Part shown: positions 27,054-34,681 of the stretch, one piece after another
Layout: each line of letters starts with the position of its first letter
Numbering within the stretch: the first letter of the stretch is position 1
Assembly (NCBI GenBank): GCA_965662565.1
Contig: CBFIHS010000002.1
Span: 27,647 to 91,646 of the forward strand
Direction: 5' to 3'
Source of the DNA: UBA5109 sp965662565
Lineage (GTDB): Bacteria > Pseudomonadota > Gammaproteobacteria > Pseudomonadales > Pseudohongiellaceae
DNA length: 64,000 nucleotides
Position numbers and translations under genes: made by a program
The notes under the pieces: generated by a model
Told to the model about the DNA's origin: nothing
Database searches by the model: none
The model's input: the letters and a program-made list of their open reading frames with translations, nothing else

Positions 27054-28961
27054 TTAATCGCACATATCGGAATATGGATTGGAAATCTCTAAGTCAATCT
27101 CCATTCTTTCACCGTTAATTATCATGCCGTTCTGGGTGAAACTCAAATCACTGCCTTCTCTAACATTGTGATCAAATTTATAAATTGGTTTGATCTGTTG
27201 CTGATTAGAAAGACTCTCATAGCTCGCGCTAGCTTCAGAAACTGACTCGTTTTTTGAACGATAAGCTGCCATCGCCTCTTTACCGTGCTTATGAGAGAGC
27301 ATATGTTCGGTGACAAAAGGAGACAGTATTGAAGCTGTTGCATTATTTCCGCCAAAACCTTTGGCGTTAAGAATCGCCGCATCGAAATCTTTTGGATTGA
27401 CTTCCTTATGTTGAAGCAGAATATCTAAATGCTTGTGGTGAACATCACTAGCGATAGCTTCACTAGTTAAAATACCTGGAATAATGCCATATTTCCAGAT
27501 GCCTAAAGTAGTATTGAGCTGATCGGCACCAGAACTGGCTATTGAGTGTCCAAGGTAAGATTTCACGGCAGCAATGGGCCAATTTTCAATGCCGAAGTGT
27601 GCCGCTACTTCATCAAAGATAGCGGATTCAGTAACTCGATTTTGCGGTGTGCCGGTGCCATGAGCCTGTACAAAAGTGTTGCTCCTTAATCTATTCTCAC
27701 CGATAACTGCTTTGGTAGCGGCTACAGCTTTAGCTACGGTCAGATAATTGCCAATACCAGGGCTAGCAATAGATTTTTTGTGGCCATCAGCATTCACAAA
27801 CACTTCGTTAACAGCTCCATGAATATTTGCGCCAAGTTCAAGTGCAAGCTCGTCATCAAAAAGCACTACGAACTGTGAAGATTCAGCTAGAGTAAAACCT
27901 ACATTTTCACCAAAGGGTCTACAAGCACGGCGATGATCTGGAGTCGCCAAGCCATCAAGTGCTTTTAATTTGTGATCATCGGCCAGTGCGCCCATAGAGC
28001 TATAGCCCTCAAAGATTTCTGGAACTAAAGGGGCTTCGCTGCTGCCAACGATAACAACTCGATGAGTGCCATTTTGAATGTCGCGGATAGCCTCGCTGAG
28101 GTTGTAGTGGAATGAAGCGCATGCGCCAAGGTTGCATCCGGTTTTACCAATATTTCCCAATATATAAGCATTAATAAAGTCGGCAGGCATTTCAGCAAAG
28201 CCTAGTGGGAGTTGTTTAGATGTCACGCGTTTCCCTAGTAAGCGTGACTGCAACATGCCACCATTGCCATTGTAATCTAACTGACTCATACCTGAGCCGG
28301 CATAGACAGCAATTTGGTCTGGATTAACATGCGCTTTCACTGTTTCCCAATCGATACCCATTGAGAGTAGAGCATCTGAAACACCATAAATTGTCATCTG
28401 CAGGCTGCGAGGATGATTTCTAGAGGGATAGAGTGCTGCAGGGTCAAAGCCTGAAGGGAGCTGCCCTGCAGTATTTACGGCACCTTTGTAGCTATCTGGA
28501 ATCATGGTTTCTAGATTGCCCTGTATTTCAACCTTGCTGGTGCGATCACTAAGAGTGCTAACGGACCAGTTGCTAGGAATCTGATTAGGTAGTTTTCGAG
28601 TTGGCAGGGTGAAACTGAGAGTTTCACCTTCTAGAGGAGAAACTGTAGCGCTGCTGTGCTGGTAAAGTTCTGTGTTGTCAAAAAGGTTGTTTTCAAGTTT
28701 TCTGACTAAGGTGCTGTTTAAAATTAATTCTTTATGAAAGGTTAGAAATTCGGCTAAAACAATGGTTTCTGAATTTTGATCTAACCATTTGCCACCTTCT
28801 TGTTTAATGAGCCCCATTAAGACAGCTAGGTTAACTAAGGTTTGATCTGCGGCTTCTTGATTTAAATTATCAATCACCATTCGTCTATAGGCGTAATGTC
28901 CGGACGAGCGTCCTGCAGAATTGATACCACCAAAACCTACAATAACAGGTAGATGCGACAC
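27054..28961 (-). CDS. fabY: FabY-type beta-ketoacyl-ACP synthase
   Basis: The 635-residue protein begins MSHLPVIVGFGGINSAGRSS and is about 200 residues longer than FabB or FabF because of an N-terminal extension (~1-180). The thiolase-fold core carries the catalytic Cys in LGACASFHYNL, the first His in QAHGTGTPQN and the second in SYLGHSIASSG. Length, start and extension match FabY of Pseudomonas aeruginosa, which condenses acetyl-CoA with malonyl-ACP to start fatty acid synthesis in place of FabH. No other fab gene is nearby. The nitroreductase gene follows it. A FabB-like enzyme with another starter preference is the main alternative. Confidence 0.82.
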   Translation of the reverse strand: MSHLPVIVGFGGINSAGRSSGHYAYRRMVIDNLNQEAADQTLVNLAVLMGLIKQEGGKWLDQNSETIVLAEFLTFHKELILNSTLVRKLENNLFDNTELYQHSSATVSPLEGETLSFTLPTRKLPNQIPSNWSVSTLSDRTSKVEIQGNLETMIPDSYKGAVNTAGQLPSGFDPAALYPSRNHPRSLQMTIYGVSDALLSMGIDWETVKAHVNPDQIAVYAGSGMSQLDYNGNGGMLQSRLLGKRVTSKQLPLGFAEMPADFINAYILGNIGKTGCNLGACASFHYNLSEAIRDIQNGTHRVVIVGSSEAPLVPEIFEGYSSMGALADDHKLKALDGLATPDHRRACRPFGENVGFTLAESSQFVVLFDDELALELGANIHGAVNEVFVNADGHKKSIASPGIGNYLTVAKAVAATKAVIGENRLRSNTFVQAHGTGTPQNRVTESAIFDEVAAHFGIENWPIAAVKSYLGHSIASSGADQLNTTLGIWKYGIIPGILTSEAIASDVHHKHLDILLQHKEVNPKDFDAAILNAKGFGGNNATASILSPFVTEHMLSHKHGKEAMAAYRSKNESVSEASASYESLSNQQQIKPIYKFDHNVREGSDLSFTQNGMIINGERMEIDLEISNPYSDMCD

Positions 28962-29331
28962 ATTAAATCCTTATAGTTAGTGTTTTAGTATGCTTTGTAG
29001 CTTCAAATCAATGACTTAGGGCTGATATTAATAGTATTGAAGCTAAATTACTTTTTCTGAATAGACATATAATATTGCAAAATAGACATATAATCTAAGT
29101 GATTTTGCTTTTTTACAGGCCTATAAGAATTCAGAACAGTTGAGCAGAATTATCGGCATGCTTTTGAATAGTTCGGCCTTAGATTGATGAGTTTATATTT
29201 GGTATCACTAGGTTAAGACTTTAGAGTAGTATTTAATGGAGTTTGTTGTATGGTGGTTTAAGAGTTTGAAAAAGCATTTTCTAGTGCTAAGCCTGCCATT
29301 AAAATGCTAGCAAAAAGTAAGGAATTCATAA
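28962..29331. other. Intergenic region fabY / VanY-like gene
   Basis: This 370-nt A+T-rich stretch holds no open frame that looks coding. It contains the 13-bp direct repeat described at 29061-29094 and an inverted repeat AGCATTTT (29273-29280) / AAAATGCT (29301-29308) just before the downstream gene. It must carry promoters for the divergent genes, but none is clear enough to mark precisely. Confidence 0.5.
29061..29094 (+). repeat. 13-bp direct repeat containing TATAAT
   Basis: ATAGACATATAAT occurs at 29061-29073 and again at 29082-29094, exactly 21 bp apart, or two helical turns. Each copy ends in a perfect -10 hexamer. It could be a pair of operator half-sites on one DNA face or a duplicated promoter element. 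Confidence 0.6.
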
Positions 29332-29862
29332 GTGTCTACGGATTACCAACATAAAGTTTTTTCTGTTTTGCGCGAGCTTGGTATTGAGCAATCTTATGGA
29401 GTGAAGAAAGGTCTTAGCCTACAATTGGAATGTGAGAACTTAGTAGCTGCTGGCTTGGATGTTTTTGAGCGCGAAACATTTATGGAAGAACAAACCCATA
29501 CTGCTTGGGAGAATATGTGCACAGCCGCGCTAAAGGATGGAATTGAGCTTCAACTAGTATCAGCTTTTCGCGATGTTGATTATCAAAAAAACTTGTTTTT
29601 AAGGAAGTTAGCTGCTGGTTTGAGTATCGATGAAATTCTCCAGGTAAATGCTGCACCTGGATATAGCGAGCATCACACTGGGCGGGCCTTGGATTTGACC
29701 TGTCCTGGATCTGATTGTCTCGAAGAATCTTTCGAAACCACAGAGGCATTTCAATGGCTCAGCACTAATGCAGGTGGCTTTGGTTTCCTGATGTCCTTTC
29801 CAAGGGGGAATCAGCAAGGGTTCCTGTATGAACCTTGGCATTGGTTTTTTTCTGAACAATAA
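29332..29862 (+). CDS. VanY/LAS-type D-alanyl-D-alanine carboxypeptidase-like protein
   Basis: The 176-residue protein has the LAS metallopeptidase motif GYSEHHTGRALD (SxHxxGxAxD) near residue 112, an earlier LVSAFRDVDYQKNLF with the substrate Arg, and a C-terminal EPWHWFF that supplies the last His. These are the zinc ligands of VanY-type D,D- or L,D-carboxypeptidases, which trim peptidoglycan stem peptides. It starts with GTG at 29332, supported by AAGGA nine bases upstream. Unlike most envelope peptidases it shows no signal peptide, so it may act on cytoplasmic peptides during wall recycling. The gene is monocistronic. Confidence 0.85.
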   Translation: MSTDYQHKVFSVLRELGIEQSYGVKKGLSLQLECENLVAAGLDVFERETFMEEQTHTAWENMCTAALKDGIELQLVSAFRDVDYQKNLFLRKLAAGLSIDEILQVNAAPGYSEHHTGRALDLTCPGSDCLEESFETTEAFQWLSTNAGGFGFLMSFPRGNQQGFLYEPWHWFFSEQ

Positions 29863-29927
29863 AATCAACAAATTCAATAATATAAGTTAAAAATTGATTC
29901 AAATCAGATAAAAACTTCCGAATTTCT

Positions 29928-29956
29928 TTGACAGGGTTTTCCAAAAGAGTAGTATC
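29928..29956 (+). promoter_or_regulatory. Candidate sigma-70 promoter of hpf
   Basis: A perfect TTGACA (29928-29933) is followed after 17 bp by AGTATC (29951-29956); TATCTT at 29953-29958 with a 19-bp spacer is an alternative -10. The leader would be about 95 nt. Confidence 0.45.
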
Positions 29957-30058
29957 TTTAGGTGAGTTCCGAAGTTACTAAAGGAGTAGCTGAAAATAAC
30001 ATTTCTAACATTTCCCACTAAATTTAAACCCTTATAATAAAAAAAGGAGTCTTAATAT

Positions 30059-30472
30059 ATGGTTAGTGATACTCAAGTTCTTTTCCGCGGTATAGATCAT
30101 TCTCAAGCCGTAGCGGATGCGGTCCAAAAGAGAGTAGATAAATTAGAGAGATACAGTGATGAAATCCAAAGTTTACGAGTAACCCTCGAGTCTCCCCACA
30201 ATCATCATCACAAAGGTAAGGTTTTTCACGTAGGTGTTGAGGCCGTTATTCCAAATCACGACGTTCAAGTTAATCATGATCAACATGATAATCATTCACA
30301 CGAAGATATTTATATAGCGATAAGAGATGCTTTTAATGCACTTGAGCGCAGAATAAAAAGTATCTACGCCAAGAAAAGACATTTGGACCGTGTTACACCA
30401 AAACCTTTGGAAACCTTAGTTGTACCTGAAGCAATTGACTCAGCTGATGAAGTTTCTACTTCTCAAATTTAA
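30059..30472 (+). CDS. hpf: Ribosome hibernation factor, HPF/RaiA family
   Basis: A 137-residue protein with the ribosome-binding beta-alpha fold of HPF/RaiA: an early VLFRGIDHSQAVADAVQKRVDKLERY helix region, strand SLRVTLESPH, VFHVGVEAVIP, and the helix AIRDAFNALERRIKSIYAKKR with its basic end. Two His-rich stretches (HNHHHKGK and HDQHDNHSHE) are unusual and could bind metal. HPF-family proteins sit in the mRNA/tRNA channel of idle ribosomes. It lacks the long C-terminal dimerisation domain of long HPF. A strong RBS (AAAAAGGAG) precedes the ATG. It stands alone, not beside rpoN as is common. Confidence 0.85.
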   Translation: MVSDTQVLFRGIDHSQAVADAVQKRVDKLERYSDEIQSLRVTLESPHNHHHKGKVFHVGVEAVIPNHDVQVNHDQHDNHSHEDIYIAIRDAFNALERRIKSIYAKKRHLDRVTPKPLETLVVPEAIDSADEVSTSQI

Positions 30473-30497
30473 ATTTTTGTTGTTTACGAGCTTTAAT

Positions 30498-31496
30498 TTA
30501 ACTGTCTAATTTAAAAATTTTCTTTCTCACCAAGCGGCGATATTCGCTAGGTGAGAAAGATACTTCACGTCTAAACAGTGCTGAAAAATAAGCGCTATCG
30601 GGATAACCAACGCTATAGGCAACTTCTGCTATCGAAAGATTACTGGTTTTCAATAATTCTTTAGCTTTCTCAAGTCTAATCTCCTGTAAATATTTAGAAG
30701 GTGTAAGCCCCGTAGCTTTCTTGAAACGTCTGTTTAAAGAGCGTTGCCCGAGTTCGAATTTTTCACTGACAACTTGCATATCAATATTCCTATTAAAGTG
30801 TTGATGCATCCACTCTTGAATATCAATGATGCTCTCATCATCGTGGAAATTTTGCCCAGGAATATTTAAAAAGCTTGAAGTGTAAGAAAGTTTAAGTTCA
30901 TGGGTGAAATGGCTTGAGACTTGGCTGGCAACACTTTCACCATAATGTTTCTCAATTAAATGTAGCATGATATCGCGCACCGAGTTAACGCTACCCGTAC
31001 AATAAATATTGTCAGATTTAGTAATAAAGCGTTCTCGTTTAAGGGAAACTTTTGGGTAATGTTGCTGAAACTGGTCAAAGTAATACCAATGCGTGGTGGC
31101 AGCTATATCATCTAATAAGCCCGCTTCTGCTAAGAAATAAGAGCCGGTGCTGATTCCACAAATTAGAGAGTTGTCACTGGCTCGTTGTTTTATCCAGTCA
31201 AGAAACTCAGGATATTTTTTAACAACTCCAAGAGGGTTTCCCCACATGGCAGGAATAATAATGATGTCGCTTTTACTGATATCTTGTAGCCTGTTTCTGC
31301 AGCGAATTTCTAGACCTGCATTCATTTGGATGTTGCCATTGTCTAGGCTGACAATTTGTAAGATTAATTTGCGTTTTTTTGGGTGCTGTATTCGAGCAAT
31401 TAAATCCGCTGCATTGAGCATTTCCATTGGAATAGTAATGCTAGTACCAAGCACTTTTTTGTAGCCGACAATGGTGACGTAAATTAAATCGCTCAC
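30498..31496 (-). CDS. GlxA-like AraC family regulator with DJ-1/PfpI domain
   Basis: From the GTG at 31496 the protein has 332 residues; the frame opens further to a TTG at 31529 that would overlap greB by 20 nt, but AAGGCTGAG lies just before the GTG. Residues ~1-190 form a DJ-1/PfpI-like domain, and ~220-332 an AraC DNA-binding domain with two helix-turn-helix motifs (SVAEVAYSVGY-like SIAEVAYSVGYPDSAYFSAL). In GlxA proteins the nucleophile elbow usually has Cys (VCTGA); here it is ISTGS, so the domain is probably a ligand sensor, not an amidase. It closes the dinB-greB run. The target genes are unknown. Confidence 0.85.
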   Translation of the reverse strand: MSDLIYVTIVGYKKVLGTSITIPMEMLNAADLIARIQHPKKRKLILQIVSLDNGNIQMNAGLEIRCRNRLQDISKSDIIIIPAMWGNPLGVVKKYPEFLDWIKQRASDNSLICGISTGSYFLAEAGLLDDIAATTHWYYFDQFQQHYPKVSLKRERFITKSDNIYCTGSVNSVRDIMLHLIEKHYGESVASQVSSHFTHELKLSYTSSFLNIPGQNFHDDESIIDIQEWMHQHFNRNIDMQVVSEKFELGQRSLNRRFKKATGLTPSKYLQEIRLEKAKELLKTSNLSIAEVAYSVGYPDSAYFSALFRREVSFSPSEYRRLVRKKIFKLDS

Positions 31497-31509
31497 GGTC
31501 TCAGCCTTA

Positions 31510-32013
31510 TTAAGGTTTTCGGTAATCAATTTTTTCTATGCAGTAATGTTTAAGCCCCGAAGGGCTATTGAAGGTAAATTCGCTGTCTAGTTCTTTTCCC
31601 AGTATGGCTTTCCCCAAAGGAGAATCAATACTGATGAAGTTGCGTTTTGGATCAATTTCGTCAGGTCCAACTAATCTCAGTGCGAGGCTTTGGTTTTCAT
31701 CATCGATTAATTCAACCCAAGCTCCAAAATAAACTTTATTAAGATTGCTTGGAAGGTGGTCAACAACTGTTACAGCTTCGAGTCGTTTGCGTAAATGCCG
31801 AACACGACTATCAATTTCACGCAGTCTCTTTTTGCCGTAGATGTATTCGGCATTCTCTGAACGATCACCCAAAGCCGCTGCTGCCGAGACCTGTTGAGTG
31901 ACTTCTGGTCGTTCTACACGCCAAAGGAATTCCAGTTCTTTACTTAAAGATTGCTCTCCTTCAGGCGTAATATAGTTGGATACGGGTTTGGCAGGAGGGC
32001 GATAACGGCTCAT
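31510..32013 (-). CDS. greB: Transcription elongation factor GreB
   Basis: The 167-residue protein has the GreA/GreB N-terminal coiled coil (GEQSLSKELEFLWRVERPEV, then ALGDRSENAEYIYGKKRLRE with the acidic tip DRSENAEY) and the FKBP-like C-terminal domain (VYFGAWVELID to SPSGLKHYCIEKIDYR). The basic residues of the coiled coil and the KKRLREID pattern place it with GreB rather than GreA. It stimulates RNA cleavage by backtracked RNA polymerase. Its ATG overlaps the dinB stop by four bases, so it is translationally coupled to dinB. Confidence 0.93.
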   Translation of the reverse strand: MSRYRPPAKPVSNYITPEGEQSLSKELEFLWRVERPEVTQQVSAAAALGDRSENAEYIYGKKRLREIDSRVRHLRKRLEAVTVVDHLPSNLNKVYFGAWVELIDDENQSLALRLVGPDEIDPKRNFISIDSPLGKAILGKELDSEFTFNSPSGLKHYCIEKIDYRKP

Positions 32014-33089
32014 AGTTGAACTGCCGAATTTGTCTTTTCGAAGTCTAAAGGTAGCTGGTAAAAGTTTAAGGCCTCTCGAAGACGTATTCCGACACCTAGT
32101 AAACGAACAGGCCTATTGCCGCGTTCAAAGCCTGTTTTGCAAAGTTCTTGTAGTACCTTAATATCCACCTCTTGAGCAGCCTGTTCTACAGTCGTCGAAA
32201 TAAAATCATTGAACTTAAGTTTAACAAAAAGCTTGCCAATACTAACTTCTTGGCTGGAGCGGTATATTCTTTTTTCAAGTTTTTCGATTAATAGGGGTAA
32301 TTCAGTCAAACAATGCTCCAAGCTGGGCAGGTCAGCTTCATAAGTATTTTCAACACTGATTGATTTTCTAGCTTGTCGACTGACTACGGGACGATCATCG
32401 ATGCCACGGCAAAGATTGAAGAGCCTGTCACCGAAACTTCCAAAATGTTCGACTAACTCACTTTGACTAAAGGTTTGTAAATCTTTGCAGCTTTCGATAC
32501 CTAAGCGGTGCATTTTTTCAGTTGTGACTTTTCCTACGCCATGAATTTTATGGACAGCCAAGGTTTTTACAAAATCATCTACTTGACTTGGGGTGATTAC
32601 ATACTGCCCATTGGGCTTGTTCCAATCACTGGCTACTTTAGCGAGAAACTTGTTTGGAGCAATTCCGGCCGAGAGGGTAATCCCTATTTCATTGTGCATT
32701 CGCTCTCGGATCTCCCTAGCGATTAAAGTTGCACTGCCTTGACAAGCTTCGGTGTTACTAACATCGAGGAAGGCTTCATCTAAAGAGAGGGGCTCTATGT
32801 CAGGGGTGTAATCTTGGAAAATCTTATGCATTCTTTTGGAGGTTTCAGTGTACTTGTCTTTGCTAGGAGGAATGATAATGAGATCCGGACAAAGCCTCCG
32901 GGCAGTCGAAGAAGGCATAGCTGAATGAACACCATATTTTCTTGCTTCGTAGTTACAAGTTGCGATTACACCCCGCCTAGAAGCATCGCCGCCCACAGCG
33001 ACAGGCAGCCCCTCTAAAGCGGGGTCGTCTCGGATTTCGATTGCTGCAAAAAAGCAATCGCAATCGCAGTGAATAATCTTTCTACTCAT
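32010..33089 (-). CDS. dinB: DNA polymerase IV (Y family)
   Basis: The 359-residue protein begins KIIHCDCDCFFAAIEIRDDP with the first catalytic Asp, and has GVIATCNYEARKYGV, PLSLDEAFLDVS with the catalytic Asp-Glu pair, the thumb-type helix-hairpin-helix region HKIHGVGKVTTEKMHRLGI and the little finger with RPVRLLGVGIRLR. It performs error-prone translesion synthesis. No LexA box (CTGT-N8-ACAG) is evident in the 52 nt to the divergent gene, so SOS control is not apparent. It is the first gene of a dinB-greB pair with overlapping ends. Confidence 0.94.
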   Translation of the reverse strand: MSRKIIHCDCDCFFAAIEIRDDPALEGLPVAVGGDASRRGVIATCNYEARKYGVHSAMPSSTARRLCPDLIIIPPSKDKYTETSKRMHKIFQDYTPDIEPLSLDEAFLDVSNTEACQGSATLIAREIRERMHNEIGITLSAGIAPNKFLAKVASDWNKPNGQYVITPSQVDDFVKTLAVHKIHGVGKVTTEKMHRLGIESCKDLQTFSQSELVEHFGSFGDRLFNLCRGIDDRPVVSRQARKSISVENTYEADLPSLEHCLTELPLLIEKLEKRIYRSSQEVSIGKLFVKLKFNDFISTTVEQAAQEVDIKVLQELCKTGFERGNRPVRLLGVGIRLREALNFYQLPLDFEKTNSAVQL

Positions 33090-33141
33090 ATCTTCTATGT
33101 TAACAATACGCAGCTTGTTGATTTGAAACTCTTAGGGCATT

Positions 33142-33939
33142 ATGGCGTTCTCTGGGGGACTAAAACAAGCAATGCAAGAAATACTAAGACAGGAATATTT
33201 AAGCAATATCGGGATAGACTCGTATTTCCCAAAAGTCGTCTTACCAGGCGCAAAGGCCTCTGAGCAGTATGAATGGCAAGATGAGGAGTTGGCTGCATCC
33301 TTTGAGGGAAATCAGCAAAGTCTAGATCAATCAACTCTCTCGTCTGACAAAGTTGAGCAGGCTAAAATTTCGGCAGACTTTCCGCTTAAACAAACAAATA
33401 ATAAGCCGCTTAATGATAAAGCTTTACGCTCTAACATTGATGAAGCCCCAAGGGCTTCAGAGAGTGAAGCTAAGCCCGAAGAAACGACAGAAGCTGCTAG
33501 CGAAGTTAGATTTCAATTAGTTTTTGCACAGATTAATCAAGACTTGCTAGTAGCGGCAGTGCTGCCACACTTTCAATCGGGTGGGGCATTCAAGCCTCAG
33601 CAAAAGCAATTGTTAAAAAACCTCTGTCGAGCTTTTGGTTTTGAAACAGATGCTATCAACTATGAGATAAAGGCATTTCGTTGGCCCTTAATCGAAGCAG
33701 CGCACATGGATAAGAGTAAAGATGCTGCAAAATCATCATTGAAAGCTTATTTGTCGCAACTTGCTGTTGAGTTTCAGTATAGAACCTTACTGCTCATGAG
33801 TGAAAATATAGCCTCTCTGGTGCATGTGGATTCAGATTGTCAGCTTATAGTTTGCCGAAGCCTTGACGAAATGCTGAAGATGCCTAAGTTGAAACGAGAA
33901 GTTTGGCTTGCCTTAAAGCAGTCAACGCTGTCGTCCTAA
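33142..33939 (+). CDS. Putative DNA polymerase III psi subunit (HolD-like)
   Basis: A 265-residue protein. The start RQEYLSNIGIDSYFPKVVLPGA resembles the N-terminus of HolD proteins, whose first ~30 residues bind the tau/chi complex. Residues ~40-120 are an acidic, low-complexity linker. The C-terminal ~140 residues form a compact domain ending LDEMLKMPKLKREVWLALKQ, again like the end of HolD. The position 12 nt before rimI is the classical holD-rimI arrangement of gammaproteobacteria. The sequence itself is weakly conserved, so the call rests on context plus the two ends. It is larger than E. coli psi, mainly through the linker. Confidence 0.65.
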   Translation: MAFSGGLKQAMQEILRQEYLSNIGIDSYFPKVVLPGAKASEQYEWQDEELAASFEGNQQSLDQSTLSSDKVEQAKISADFPLKQTNNKPLNDKALRSNIDEAPRASESEAKPEETTEAASEVRFQLVFAQINQDLLVAAVLPHFQSGGAFKPQQKQLLKNLCRAFGFETDAINYEIKAFRWPLIEAAHMDKSKDAAKSSLKAYLSQLAVEFQYRTLLLMSENIASLVHVDSDCQLIVCRSLDEMLKMPKLKREVWLALKQSTLSS

Positions 33940-33951
33940 CTAGTCTCAACA

Positions 33952-34419
33952 ATGGGGAGCTCGAGTCACTCTGTCAGGCCAATGCAAGCAACTGATATCG
34001 ATACGGTTCTTGCGCTTTTAGCTGATGCTGCTTTGAGTGCTTGGACCCCGCAACAGGTTCTAGATTCTTTATCATCAGATTTTGACACTTCATACTTACT
34101 GCAAGATGGAGACTCAGTTATCGGTTACGCCGTTATTCATTCGGTTCTGGATGAAAGTGAAGTCTTGAATATTGTCATTCGTAAAGCCTCACAAGCGCAG
34201 GGTTTTGGAACCTTTTTTCTTCGACATTTGCTGGAAATTTTGAAACATCAAGGTCAACGCATCATTCACTTGGAAGTGAGAGTTTCGAATTCGTCTGCTA
34301 TTCGTTTGTATGAAAAAATTGGTTTTCAGCAGGTGGGACTTAGGAAAGAATACTATCCAGCAGCAGGTTCGCTTATTGATAGAGAAGATGCTCTGCTCTA
34401 TTCATTGTCGGTATCTTGA
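33952..34419 (+). CDS. rimI: Ribosomal protein bS18 alanine N-acetyltransferase
   Basis: A 155-residue GNAT enzyme with acetyl-CoA motif A around IVIRKASQAQGFGTFFLRHLL and motif B around LEVRVSNSSAIRLYEKIGFQQVGLRKEYYP, both strongly RimI-like. RimI acetylates the N-terminal Ala of ribosomal protein S18. It follows the putative holD by 12 nt. Its last 22 bases overlap the end of a converging small gene on the opposite strand. Confidence 0.9.
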   Translation: MGSSSHSVRPMQATDIDTVLALLADAALSAWTPQQVLDSLSSDFDTSYLLQDGDSVIGYAVIHSVLDESEVLNIVIRKASQAQGFGTFFLRHLLEILKHQGQRIIHLEVRVSNSSAIRLYEKIGFQQVGLRKEYYPAAGSLIDREDALLYSLSVS

Positions 34420-34667
34420 AGTTTATCTTCACTTTGTTTAGTGAATTTTTTTTTACTGTAGGAAGCAAGCTTGAATAAGATAATTGTTAATCCTGCAAAT
34501 AGAATTACAGACACAAAAAATAAGAGTGTAGGAATGAGTATTTCCAGTAGCTGAGATCGTGAAATATCAAAAAAAGCACTAATTCCATACAGGCAAGCTA
34601 GCCCCACTAGAAAGCCTGAAACAGTATTTCTATTCTTTTTGCCGAGTCTGAATTTTTTCTTCGCCAA
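34398..34667 (-). CDS. Small two-helix membrane protein, unknown
   Basis: An 89-residue protein that I do not recognise: a very basic start (AKKKFRLGKKNR), two hydrophobic helices (VSGFLVGLACLYGISAFF and LIPTLLFFVSVILFAGLTIIL) and a charged tail (KKKFTKQSEDKLQDTDNE). The start would be TTG at 34667, 14 nt after the hisC stop, without a clear RBS. Its stop overlaps rimI on the opposite strand by 22 nt. Positive-inside charges and helix spacing argue for a real gene, perhaps translated from the hisC message. Confidence 0.5.
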   Translation of the reverse strand: MAKKKFRLGKKNRNTVSGFLVGLACLYGISAFFDISRSQLLEILIPTLLFFVSVILFAGLTIILFKLASYSKKKFTKQSEDKLQDTDNE

Positions 34668-34681
34668 AATTTATTTTTTCG

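Noticed and set aside
33090..33141. LexA box for dinB
   Set aside because: No CTGT-N8-ACAG pattern could be found between the divergent genes.
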